From JAGUXG01 sp043798435 (lineage in GTDB: Bacteria > UBA9089 > UBA9088 > JAGUXG01): a DNA stretch of 8,115 nucleotides. Shown here in pieces: positions 1 through 6,406 of the stretch (its first letter is position 1; each line of letters opens with the position of its first letter). The position numbers were made by a program, and so were the translations under genes. The DNA lies in NCBI GenBank assembly GCA_043798435.1, contig JAZDOR010000037.1, positions 1-8,115 on the forward strand, in the 5' to 3' direction. Under the pieces are notes generated by a model. The model was given only the letters and a program-made list of their open reading frames with translations. It made no database searches and was not told where the DNA came from.

Positions 1-2
1 TC

Positions 3-1364
3 CACTTTGCTTGTGATACAAGGATAAAGGTGGGAGGTGTAGAAAGCGTGATAAATGGCTGGGACCCTGCAAATGACAGGGATAATAATGGCACAGTCTC
101 CGATAGTGAGCTTCCTTTCATAAATGGCAGTGCTACAGCAAGAAACAGAGAGGAGGCTCGGGTCTCAATTGAAGGAAATCAAGGAATCCATTATAGAGCA
201 AATATGGGAAATAGTTTCTACAGTCAGACTATGGTTGATTTTATCCAGGAGAGGATGGAAGAAGACCTTGGAGGAGGGGTTAAATGGGACGGGATACATT
301 TTGATTGCTTGGGAACAGGTGATATACCCCTTCCTGTTATTATAAGTGGAGGGGAGGTTATTGAATACCCGGACACAAGGAATTACGGAGAGGATTATAT
401 TGGGTTTTTGGATGAAACAAGGAGAAGGATTGGAAATAATCTTATCTCAGGTCTTGTATTTGATGTTTCACCTATCCATTTTAAGGTTGATCTCCTTGCT
501 GAAGAATTCTCCTTCGGTTGCGGTTCACGCATAGATACCTTTGAAAGTAAATCTAATCTGCTTAATTTCCAGAGGATATTAGGAGCAAAACACCCATTCC
601 AACATTGGATATCCCTCTATAAAAAACTTGGCACAGAGACAGAGGAGATAATGAACAGGGATAAAATCCTTGGGCTGGCTTACTTCTATCTCCTTGCTGA
701 CTTAAGGTATGACTATTATCAATCCTGGGGTGGGGAATGCTATGGCTCTGCGTATACTCAGAAATGGTGGACCAAAGCCTGTGAGTTTGATGTTGGAAGC
801 CCTTTAGGAGACTGGTATGTATTTGCAGAAGGGAAGGACCCATCCGATATAGAAAAGACATATAAAGTTTATGCCAGAAGATATACAAAGGCTTGTATCT
901 TAGCCAAGCCTATGCCTGCCTGGAACTCTAAGTCATACAGCACAGACTCTACTACCCTGCATATCCTTGATAGGACATACCGTCCACTCAAAGCAGATAA
1001 AACCCTTGGAGAACCTATATCTACCATATCCCTCAGGAATGCAGAGGGAGCTATCCTTATCCCACAAGATTCCCCTTTTATTACCCTGAAGAAGACCTGC
1101 GATAAGAAGTATGTTGCCAAAGGAGGGACACTGACCTATACAATCACCTATACTAATGAAGGCTCAGGGACAGCAACGGATGTGGTGATTATTGAGGTAT
1201 TGCCAAACAATTGCAAATTGCAAATTGCAAATTGCAAATTTTATTATGTAAATGATAAATGGCAGGAGACCTTGAGCCCATCTGCCACAAAGATAAAGTG
1301 GGTAATCCCTGAGGTTGCCCCGGGTGAGATAGGCACAACAAGTTTTACTTGCGAGGTGAGATAA
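3..1364 (+). CDS. Exported putative glycoside-hydrolase-like protein with EF-hand loop and C-terminal DUF11 domain (5' end outside window)
   Basis: The frame is open from the left edge, so the GTG at 30 is an internal valine and the true start lies upstream. Bases 75-110 encode a textbook EF-hand loop, DRDNNGTVSDSE, with D, D, N, G, V, S and E at positions 1, 3, 5, 6, 8, 9 and 12. This suggests calcium binding. The middle part (roughly 180-560) has a KWDGIHFD strand, a later segment with FLDETRRRIGNN, and then LLAEEFSFG. This order resembles the (beta/alpha)8 barrel of putative glycoside hydrolases of the GHL/DUF4015 kind; I infer this from pattern only. From about 1077 to the end is a DUF11-like beta-sandwich (YVAKGGTLTYTITYTNEGSG), common in surface or secreted proteins. 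A 7-bp tandem repeat interrupts this domain. Export is inferred, because the N-terminus is not visible. The stop TAA overlaps the next ATG. Confidence 0.7.
   Translation, partial: HFACDTRIKVGGVESVINGWDPANDRDNNGTVSDSELPFINGSATARNREEARVSIEGNQGIHYRANMGNSFYSQTMVDFIQERMEEDLGGGVKWDGIHFDCLGTGDIPLPVIISGGEVIEYPDTRNYGEDYIGFLDETRRRIGNNLISGLVFDVSPIHFKVDLLAEEFSFGCGSRIDTFESKSNLLNFQRILGAKHPFQHWISLYKKLGTETEEIMNRDKILGLAYFYLLADLRYDYYQSWGGECYGSAYTQKWWTKACEFDVGSPLGDWYVFAEGKDPSDIEKTYKVYARRYTKACILAKPMPAWNSKSYSTDSTTLHILDRTYRPLKADKTLGEPISTISLRNAEGAILIPQDSPFITLKKTCDKKYVAKGGTLTYTITYTNEGSGTATDVVIIEVLPNNCKLQIANCKFYYVNDKWQETLSPSATKIKWVIPEVAPGEIGTTSFTCEVR
1209..1240 (+). repeat. 7-bp tandem repeat (AATTGCA) inside coding sequence
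   Basis: Four exact AATTGCA units followed by AATT. Three units equal seven codons, so the repeat reads NCKLQIA then NCKF in the DUF11 domain and leaves the frame open. It resembles the A/T-rich TTGCAAAA words around the four-helix-bundle gene near the right end. Confidence 0.95.
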
Positions 1365-1480
1365 TGAATCAACAATATATCTTTCAGATTTTATACAGCT
1401 TAGTTAGGCCTCAAAGATACAAGTTTTTGAAGGAACTTTGTGCCAATCAAAGGAAAGGAGCGGATGAAATTAAAAATTGA
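1364..1480 (+). CDS. 38-aa open frame overlapping both neighbours; possible remnant of a CapK/phenylacetate-CoA-ligase-like gene
   Basis: ATG at 1364 shares its A with the upstream stop (TAATG). The TGA at 1478-1480 overlaps the TTG start of the ATP-grasp gene (TTGA). The 38 residues include RPQRYKFLKELCANQRKGAD. This resembles, from memory of the family, the extreme N-terminus of CapK-type AMP-forming ligases, which carry a short aromatic/basic helix followed by a conserved NQW-type segment. Such ligases are common in polysaccharide clusters. If that is right, this is the stump left after a deletion removed the rest of the gene up to the ATP-grasp start. Alternatively it is a genuine small gene that couples translation between its neighbours, or chance. 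The overlaps at both ends argue that it is translated; the family link is weak. Confidence 0.4.
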   Translation: MNQQYIFQILYSLVRPQRYKFLKELCANQRKGADEIKN

Positions 1481-2664
1481 ATGCATTATTGACTAACGGA
1501 GAAAACAGGAGCACCTTAGCTGTTACAAGGTCGCTTGGAAGAAAAGGGATAAAGGTAACTATTGGGGCTTCCAAGCCAAGGAGCATTTCCTCTCTTTCTA
1601 AATATTGCACAAAATCATTTCTGTATCCCTCTGCCGAGGAGAATCCTTGTCAGTTTATTGATGAGATACTCAGGATATTAAAGAGTGAAAATTGCGAATT
1701 CCTCTTACCAATGAGTGATTTGACAACTATCTTAGTTTCACAGGCAAGGGATAAATTGGGTCAATATACCAGGATTCCCATACCTTGTTATACCTCTATT
1801 GAGATGGCTATGGATAAATCAGGGTTATTAAATATAGCCCGCGAAGAAGGGGTGCCCATTCCAAAATCTTGGTTTATCCAAGAACTTGATGAACTGAAAG
1901 CCCTTTCTGAAAAGCTTCAATACCCGGTAGTAATAAAACCAAAAAGCTCTTGGTACTGGACAGGTAAGAGATGGGTTCATGGATTGGTTGAGTATGCCGG
2001 GAGCAAAGATGAGCTTATATCTAAATATATGAAAGCTCATACTCAAATCCCGTTTCCTATAGTCCAGGAATATATTGCTGGAGAAGGCCAGGCTGTCTTT
2101 GCGCTTTTTAATAAATCAGAGCTCAAAGCCGCCTTTAGCCATAGAAGGATACGGGAGCTTCCTCCCTCTGGCGGTGTAAGCACACTTAGCGAGAGCATTC
2201 CTTTGGACCCAAAGATGAAGGGGTATGCATTCAGATTATTAAAGAGGCTCAATTGGCATGGCGTGGCTATGGTTGAGTTTAAGTTGGACAGGAGGGATAA
2301 TCTGCCGAAGTTGATGGAGGTAAATCCAAGATTCTGGGGCTCATTACAGTTAGCCATAGATTCTGGGGTTGACTTCCCTTTTTTATTATACCAGATGGCT
2401 CAAAATGGGGATGTTGCCCCTGTCTTTGAGTATCAAATGGGAATAAAATCTTGTTGGCTCAGAGGGGATATTGAGCATCTTCTATTAGTATTATTGAAGC
2501 CTTCCCCATCCTTTCCCAAAAGGTTTTCTACACTGATAGATTTCTTAAAGCCTGAAAGGAATATGAGGCATGAGATAATCTCTATAGATGACCCAATGCC
2601 CGGGGTATCCGAGAGCCTCCATTTTTTTCTCTGGCTGATAAAGAGGGTTTTTGGAATAAAATGA
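1477..2664 (+). CDS. ATP-grasp carboxylate-amine ligase-like protein
   Basis: This is a 395-residue cytoplasmic enzyme of the ATP-grasp superfamily, which joins a carboxylate to an amine or thiol through an acyl-phosphate. Residues 1-105 form the pre-ATP-grasp fold, opening NALLTNGENRSTLAVTRSLG. Residues 112-305 are the ATP-grasp domain. It contains the nucleotide-binding strand YPVVIKPK (K154, K156), VQEYIAGEG with E198, and MEVNPRFWGS with E281 and N283 as the expected Mg-ATP ligands. It is closest in style to predicted ligases found in glycan clusters (COG3919-like); the substrate is unknown. TTG at 1477 is the first possible start in frame, because TAA at 1471 closes it upstream, and it fits the usual family N-terminus. 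The purine-rich AGGAAAGGAG at 1451-1460 is rather far away, 16 bases, so coupling to the upstream small frame is likely. The stop overlaps the PHP start (ATGA). Confidence 0.85.
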   Translation: MNALLTNGENRSTLAVTRSLGRKGIKVTIGASKPRSISSLSKYCTKSFLYPSAEENPCQFIDEILRILKSENCEFLLPMSDLTTILVSQARDKLGQYTRIPIPCYTSIEMAMDKSGLLNIAREEGVPIPKSWFIQELDELKALSEKLQYPVVIKPKSSWYWTGKRWVHGLVEYAGSKDELISKYMKAHTQIPFPIVQEYIAGEGQAVFALFNKSELKAAFSHRRIRELPPSGGVSTLSESIPLDPKMKGYAFRLLKRLNWHGVAMVEFKLDRRDNLPKLMEVNPRFWGSLQLAIDSGVDFPFLLYQMAQNGDVAPVFEYQMGIKSCWLRGDIEHLLLVLLKPSPSFPKRFSTLIDFLKPERNMRHEIISIDDPMPGVSESLHFFLWLIKRVFGIK

Positions 2665-3392
2665 TACGAGGTCTTTTTCATATTCACACATCCTTTTCTT
2701 ACGATAGCAGTATGAGTATAGAGGAGTTGAAGGACTTCTGTGAAAGAAAGGGGTATCGGTTTGTTGCCATTACAGAGCATAGGGAGGGTATGAATCCAAC
2801 CAGGATGAATGAGTTTGTGGAAAAATGTCAAATGGTCTCAGATAGCTCCTTTCTCTGCATCCCGGGCTTAGAATTTTCCTGTAAAGGAAATATTCATATT
2901 TTAGGCTTAGGAATCAAGGAATATTTTGATGGAGATAATCCAAAGGAGATTGTAGAATGTATACACATCAAAGAAGGTTTAGCCATCCTGGCTCATCCAG
3001 GTAGAAAGGAATATGAACTGCCTAAAGACCTTCTCTCAACATTGGATGGGATAGAGATCTGGAATGAGATGTATGATGGTAGATTCATCCCAAAAATAGA
3101 CATCCTTTCTTTATTTGAAAGAGCAAAGAGGATAAATCCCAATCTACTTGCATTTTCCGGGGTTGAGCTTCACAGCTTATCACAGTCTGTAACCCTATCT
3201 TTAATTATGAATGATGATAAGAATATCTTAAAAGCCTTAAAAAAGGGTGATTTCCGAATTATTGGAGGTTTGCTCAGCTTTTCTTCATCGCCAAGATTCA
3301 GGATGTATGAAAAGGCTTGGTTTTGCTTAGTCAGATGTTTATACGATATAGCCAGAAAAATAAAAAGAAGGGTAAGCGTTGCGGTAGTATAA
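2661..3392 (+). CDS. PHP-domain metal-dependent phosphoesterase
   Basis: This 243-residue protein has the PHP (polymerase and histidinol phosphatase) signature. Motif I is HIHTSFSYDS (H7, H9, D15), motif II ITEHRE (H40), then GLEFS (E71), H79, AHPG (H112) and a final GVELH (E169, H171), where many members have an Asp-x-His. These residues normally bind a two- or three-metal centre that hydrolyses phosphoesters. The length fits stand-alone PHP enzymes such as the YciV/TrpH type. The start overlaps the ATP-grasp stop by four bases (ATGA), so the two are translated together and may act on one metabolite; the substrate is unknown. The last six residues (VSVAVV) and the stop codon are encoded by the left copy of the large inverted repeat, so the original C-terminus was probably different. 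The tail after about residue 205 is basic and aromatic. Confidence 0.85.
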   Translation: MIRGLFHIHTSFSYDSSMSIEELKDFCERKGYRFVAITEHREGMNPTRMNEFVEKCQMVSDSSFLCIPGLEFSCKGNIHILGLGIKEYFDGDNPKEIVECIHIKEGLAILAHPGRKEYELPKDLLSTLDGIEIWNEMYDGRFIPKIDILSLFERAKRINPNLLAFSGVELHSLSQSVTLSLIMNDDKNILKALKKGDFRIIGGLLSFSSSPRFRMYEKAWFCLVRCLYDIARKIKRRVSVAVV

Positions 3393-3544
3393 GAAAAGGT
3401 GAGTAGATAAGGAGATATAGGGATTAGGGAGATGTGGGGATAATATAAGTATCTCCTTATTCCCTTAAAAATGAATAATCTCCATATCCCCTTTATCTCC
3501 TTATCCCCCTTCTTACACTTCTGATACATAACCTGAATGGTTAC
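3371..3544 (+). repeat. Large inverted repeat, left copy (MITE-like hairpin element)
   Basis: 174 bp whose reverse complement recurs at 4777-4945. By hand alignment the copies agree at most positions, with mainly transition differences and a few 1-4 bp indels. The longest identical run is 34 bp (3423-3456 against 4860-4893). The outer end reads GGTAAGCGTTGCGGTAGTA, the inner end AACCTGAATGGTTAC. The copy is also imperfectly self-complementary: about 3385-3433 can pair with about 3477-3521, both built around GATAAGGAGATA. Its first 22 bp are the end of the PHP coding sequence. Confidence 0.93.
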
Positions 3545-3588
3545 AAAGAAAGTTATAGTTAACTCCATAAATCTTCGCACAAATTTTC

Positions 3589-3656
3589 TCACACAGAGCC
3601 ACAAAGAACACAAAGATTATAATATTCCCCTTTGTGACCTTTGTGTCTTTGTGTGA
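3589..3656. repeat. CACAAAG-type hairpin (27-bp arms)
   Basis: The left arm 3589-3615 and right arm 3630-3656 are inverted complements at 23 of 27 positions, around a 14-base A/T loop. Each arm is itself made of CACAAAG/CACACA words. It lies 23 bp upstream of the glycosyltransferase start and is unrelated to the large repeat beside it. No T-tract follows, so it is not a standard intrinsic terminator. It could be a dispersed repeat, a protein-binding site or an mRNA leader structure. Confidence 0.85.
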
Positions 3657-3679
3657 TTATTTATGGAAGATACTATAAA

Positions 3680-4777
3680 ATGAAAAACATCTTGCATTGT
3701 ATTGACACGGGGGGTCCTGGGGGAGCAGAGGGGGTCCTGATAAATATAGCCAGGCTGATAGATACAGAGAGGTATAATTCAAGTATATGCTTACTAAAGA
3801 GGGGTTGGACATTTAATGAAGCCAAAAGGATTGGGATTGAGCCTTTTGTTTTAACGAAGAAGCACAGATACGACCCCTTCCTTTTATGGCACTTGATTCG
3901 TCTGATAACAGAGAAGAAGATAGACCTTATTCACACCCATTGCTTTGGGATGAACCTTTATGGAGCCTTAGCTGCTAAGATGACAGGGGTGCCTGTAATT
4001 CCTACTGTTCATGGTTTCCTGTATGACTTTGAGAAAAACCGCAGGCTCATTGCTTATAAGCTTATTAGTAGATTTAGTAAAAAGATAGTTGCTGTTTCTC
4101 ATGAGCTAAAATCCCATTTGATTGAAAAGGCAAGGATAAATCCAGATAAGGTCATGGTCATCCATAATGGGATTGATTTAGATGGGTATAAACCAATCGC
4201 TGACTCCAACTTAAAGAAGAGAGAACTGGATATAGAACCATCTGCTCCAATTGTAGGAATAGTAGGGAATTTACGACCCGTAAAGGACCACGAAACCTTT
4301 TTGCAAGCAGCATCTCAGATTATAAAAGTAATGCCTTCTACTAAATTTCTGGTCATTGGTGATGGACCACTTAAAGAAAACTTAAAGGAACAAAGTAGAA
4401 AGATGAAATTAGATGAAAATGTCTTATTTTTAGGACATAGAACTGATGTTTTAGAGCTGTTAGCTATTATGGATATCTTTGTTCTCTCTTCAATATCAGA
4501 AGGGCTATCATTATCAATCCTGGAGGCTATGGCTATGAGCAAGCCTGTGGTAACAACAGATGTTGGTGGCAATCCAGAGATAATTGTTGATGGCAAGACA
4601 GGATTTCTGGTTCCTCCAAAAGACCCATCAAATTTAGCCTCTAAGATAATGCTCTTGAAGGATAAAGGGCTTGCTGAAAGGATGGGTGGAGAAGGAAGAA
4701 GAAGGGTAGAAGAACACTTTAGCTTAGAAAAAATGATAAAGAATTATGAGCAACTTTATGAAGAATGTCTGGAATAG
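3680..4777 (+). CDS. GT4-family (GT-B) glycosyltransferase 1
   Basis: This 365-residue enzyme transfers a sugar from a nucleotide-sugar donor to a growing glycan at the cytoplasmic face of the membrane. The N-terminal Rossmann domain begins KNILHCIDTGGPGGAEGV, whose glycine-rich loop follows the first strand, and includes HTHCFGMNLYGALAA. The C-terminal donor domain starts near residue 192 with GNLRPVKDHE, containing K202; the usual Arg of GRLxxxKG is Asn here, a common variant in this family. It carries the E-x7-E motif EGLSLSILE (E274, E282) followed by TDVGG. I chose ATG 3680 over the upstream TTG at 3641 because the first strand then starts correctly and the TTG lies inside the hairpin arm. 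The stop codon TAG ends exactly on the first base of the right inverted repeat. The whole gene therefore sits between the two repeat copies. Donor and acceptor are unknown. Confidence 0.9.
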   Translation: MKNILHCIDTGGPGGAEGVLINIARLIDTERYNSSICLLKRGWTFNEAKRIGIEPFVLTKKHRYDPFLLWHLIRLITEKKIDLIHTHCFGMNLYGALAAKMTGVPVIPTVHGFLYDFEKNRRLIAYKLISRFSKKIVAVSHELKSHLIEKARINPDKVMVIHNGIDLDGYKPIADSNLKKRELDIEPSAPIVGIVGNLRPVKDHETFLQAASQIIKVMPSTKFLVIGDGPLKENLKEQSRKMKLDENVLFLGHRTDVLELLAIMDIFVLSSISEGLSLSILEAMAMSKPVVTTDVGGNPEIIVDGKTGFLVPPKDPSNLASKIMLLKDKGLAERMGGEGRRRVEEHFSLEKMIKNYEQLYEECLE

Positions 4778-4945
4778 TAACCGTTCAGGTTATACATCAA
4801 AAGTGTGAGGTGATAAGGAGATAAGAAAAGATATGGAGATTATTCATTTTTAAGGGGATGGAGATACTTATATTATCCCCACATCTCCCTAATTCCTATA
4901 TCTCCTTATCTCCTCACCTTTTCTTACACTACCGCAGCGTTTACC
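4777..4945 (-). repeat. Large inverted repeat, right copy (MITE-like hairpin element)
   Basis: 169 bp forming the opposite-orientation partner of 3371-3544. It begins GTAACCGTTCAGGTTAT on the last base of the glycosyltransferase stop codon and ends GCAGCGTTTACC, 16 bp before the radical SAM start. Like its partner it has internal self-complementarity, with GATAAGGAGATAAG near 4812 facing TATCTCCTTATC near 4899. Differences from the left copy are mostly C/T and A/G changes, so the copies are diverged and not a trivial assembly echo. Confidence 0.93.
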
Positions 4946-4961
4946 AAATTAGGGGTTAAGA

Positions 4962-6404
4962 ATGAAGTTTCAAAATATATTGTTAGTAATTCCTCCTATT
5001 TATAATATTGGGCAGCCGCCATTATACCCACAAGCTGGAATTGGATATATTGCTGAGGCATTAAACCAAAATAAGATAAATTATGAGGTAATAGATATGC
5101 GTTTTGGTTATAAGATTCGGGATTTAATTAAAAGAATAAATAGAGTTAATTTTGATCTAATGGGTGTTAGCATGACCAGTTTAGGTTACCAACATACATA
5201 CAACATAATTAATGAAGTCAAAATTAGATTCCCAGATATTAAGATTGCAGCTGGAGGTCCTCATCTTTCTACCATTAGAGAAAGGGTATTAGAGGGGTGC
5301 ACTGGAGTAGATTATGGCTTTGTCCTTGAGGGTGAAGAGAGTTTTATTGAACTCTGCCAAGGTAAAGACTTAAAAGAGATAAAAGGACTACTCTTTCGTG
5401 ATGAAGATAGGGTGGTTTATAATGGAGATAGAAATTTTATTGAGAATCTGAACGGGATTGGATTCCCTAAGTATTATAAATTTGAACTTGATAGGTACTT
5501 TTCAAAAGCCTTACCCATAATCTCCTCCAGGGGATGCCCATATAGTTGCATTTATTGCCCTGTAAAGACTACTATAGGGAAGAGGTTCCGGGTCAGGTCT
5601 GCTGAAAATGTGGTAGAAGAACTAAGATATTGGTACAGCAAAGGATATAGAGATTTTCAATTTCAAGATGATAACTTCACTCTCTATCCTGATAGGGTAT
5701 ATGAGATTTGTGAATTGATCCTTAAGGCAGGGATGAAGGATCTTCGCTTAACCTGTGATAATGGTGTAAGGGCTGATAAGGTTGACCGCCATTTGTTGGA
5801 GACAATGAAAAAAACTGGTTTCTATCTATTGGCTTTTGGTGTTGAGGCAGGGAATGATAGGATACTTAAAAGGCTTAAGAAGGGAGAAAGGATTGAAAAA
5901 ATTGAGAAGGCTATTAAAGATGCTACAGAACTTGGATATAAGGTGAATCTCTTTTTCCTCCTTGGTTCTCCAGGAGAAGGATGGGAGGATATAGAAGATT
6001 CTATTGAGCTTTCCTTGAAATATCCTGTCACACAAGCACTCTTTTATAATCTAATCCCTTTTCCCGGCACAGAGCTATTTGAATGGGTTTCTACCAATAA
6101 CTATTTTGTCAGAAAACCTGAAGATTATCTGAACGATACTTATCATCAATTAAATATACCCCTTTTTCAGACTCCAGAATTGCCTTTCTTTGAGAGGAAA
6201 AAGGCGTTTGCATATGCTCAGAAAGTCTCTCTTAGAATTAGAAGAATGGGTATTGAACGGGCTTTCTCTCCAAAGGCAGGAAAGCACCTATCAAGGTTTA
6301 TAGCATATTTCGCATCCTCAAAGATATTTGAGTGGTTTTATGATAGAAACCCCTTCTTTAGAAAGATAGCAGAATCTGTAAAAAGGAGATCGCTTTCAAG
6401 ATAA
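4962..6404 (+). CDS. B12-binding-domain radical SAM protein
   Basis: This 480-residue protein has the layout of BchE-like radical SAM enzymes. Residues 1-140 form a cobalamin-binding-type Rossmann domain (ILLVIPPIYN, then IKIAAGGPHLS and GFVLEGEESF). Residues 185-400 are the radical SAM barrel with the 4Fe-4S motif C192-P-Y-S-C196-I-Y-C199 and the SAM-contacting strand FGVEAGN (E295). A C-terminal cap follows. The classic B12 lower-ligand pattern DxHxxG is not seen (VIDMRFGYK at the expected place), as in many members of this group, so cobalamin use is uncertain. Family members methylate, cyclise or rearrange unactivated carbons; here the substrate may be a sugar or lipid of the surrounding glycan pathway, which is inference. 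ATG 4962 has AGGGG at 4951-4955 as ribosome binding site, just outside the right inverted repeat. The next gene starts 2 bp after the stop. Confidence 0.88.
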   Translation: MKFQNILLVIPPIYNIGQPPLYPQAGIGYIAEALNQNKINYEVIDMRFGYKIRDLIKRINRVNFDLMGVSMTSLGYQHTYNIINEVKIRFPDIKIAAGGPHLSTIRERVLEGCTGVDYGFVLEGEESFIELCQGKDLKEIKGLLFRDEDRVVYNGDRNFIENLNGIGFPKYYKFELDRYFSKALPIISSRGCPYSCIYCPVKTTIGKRFRVRSAENVVEELRYWYSKGYRDFQFQDDNFTLYPDRVYEICELILKAGMKDLRLTCDNGVRADKVDRHLLETMKKTGFYLLAFGVEAGNDRILKRLKKGERIEKIEKAIKDATELGYKVNLFFLLGSPGEGWEDIEDSIELSLKYPVTQALFYNLIPFPGTELFEWVSTNNYFVRKPEDYLNDTYHQLNIPLFQTPELPFFERKKAFAYAQKVSLRIRRMGIERAFSPKAGKHLSRFIAYFASSKIFEWFYDRNPFFRKIAESVKRRSLSR

Positions 6405-6406
6405 AT

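Noticed and set aside
1464..1496. Ten-codon frame after a strong purine-rich site
   Set aside because: Too short and without features to call a gene; kept only as evidence about the ATP-grasp start.
2433..2831. Minus-strand open frame of 132 codons
   Set aside because: It lies opposite the ATP-grasp and PHP genes, which have clear family motifs, and its own translation shows none; the same holds for the other minus-strand frames.
3364..3550. AAAGAA on both sides of the left large repeat as a target-site duplication
   Set aside because: The region is A-rich, the left copy is one base off the junction, and the right copy of the element has no comparable flanking repeat.
3589..3656. Rho-independent terminator
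   Set aside because: The stem is not GC-rich and no T-run follows it; it also sits just upstream of a start codon.
3641..3679. N-terminal extension of the first glycosyltransferase from TTG 3641
   Set aside because: The added residues come from the CACAAAG hairpin arm and do not fit the family; ATG 3680 begins the first strand correctly.
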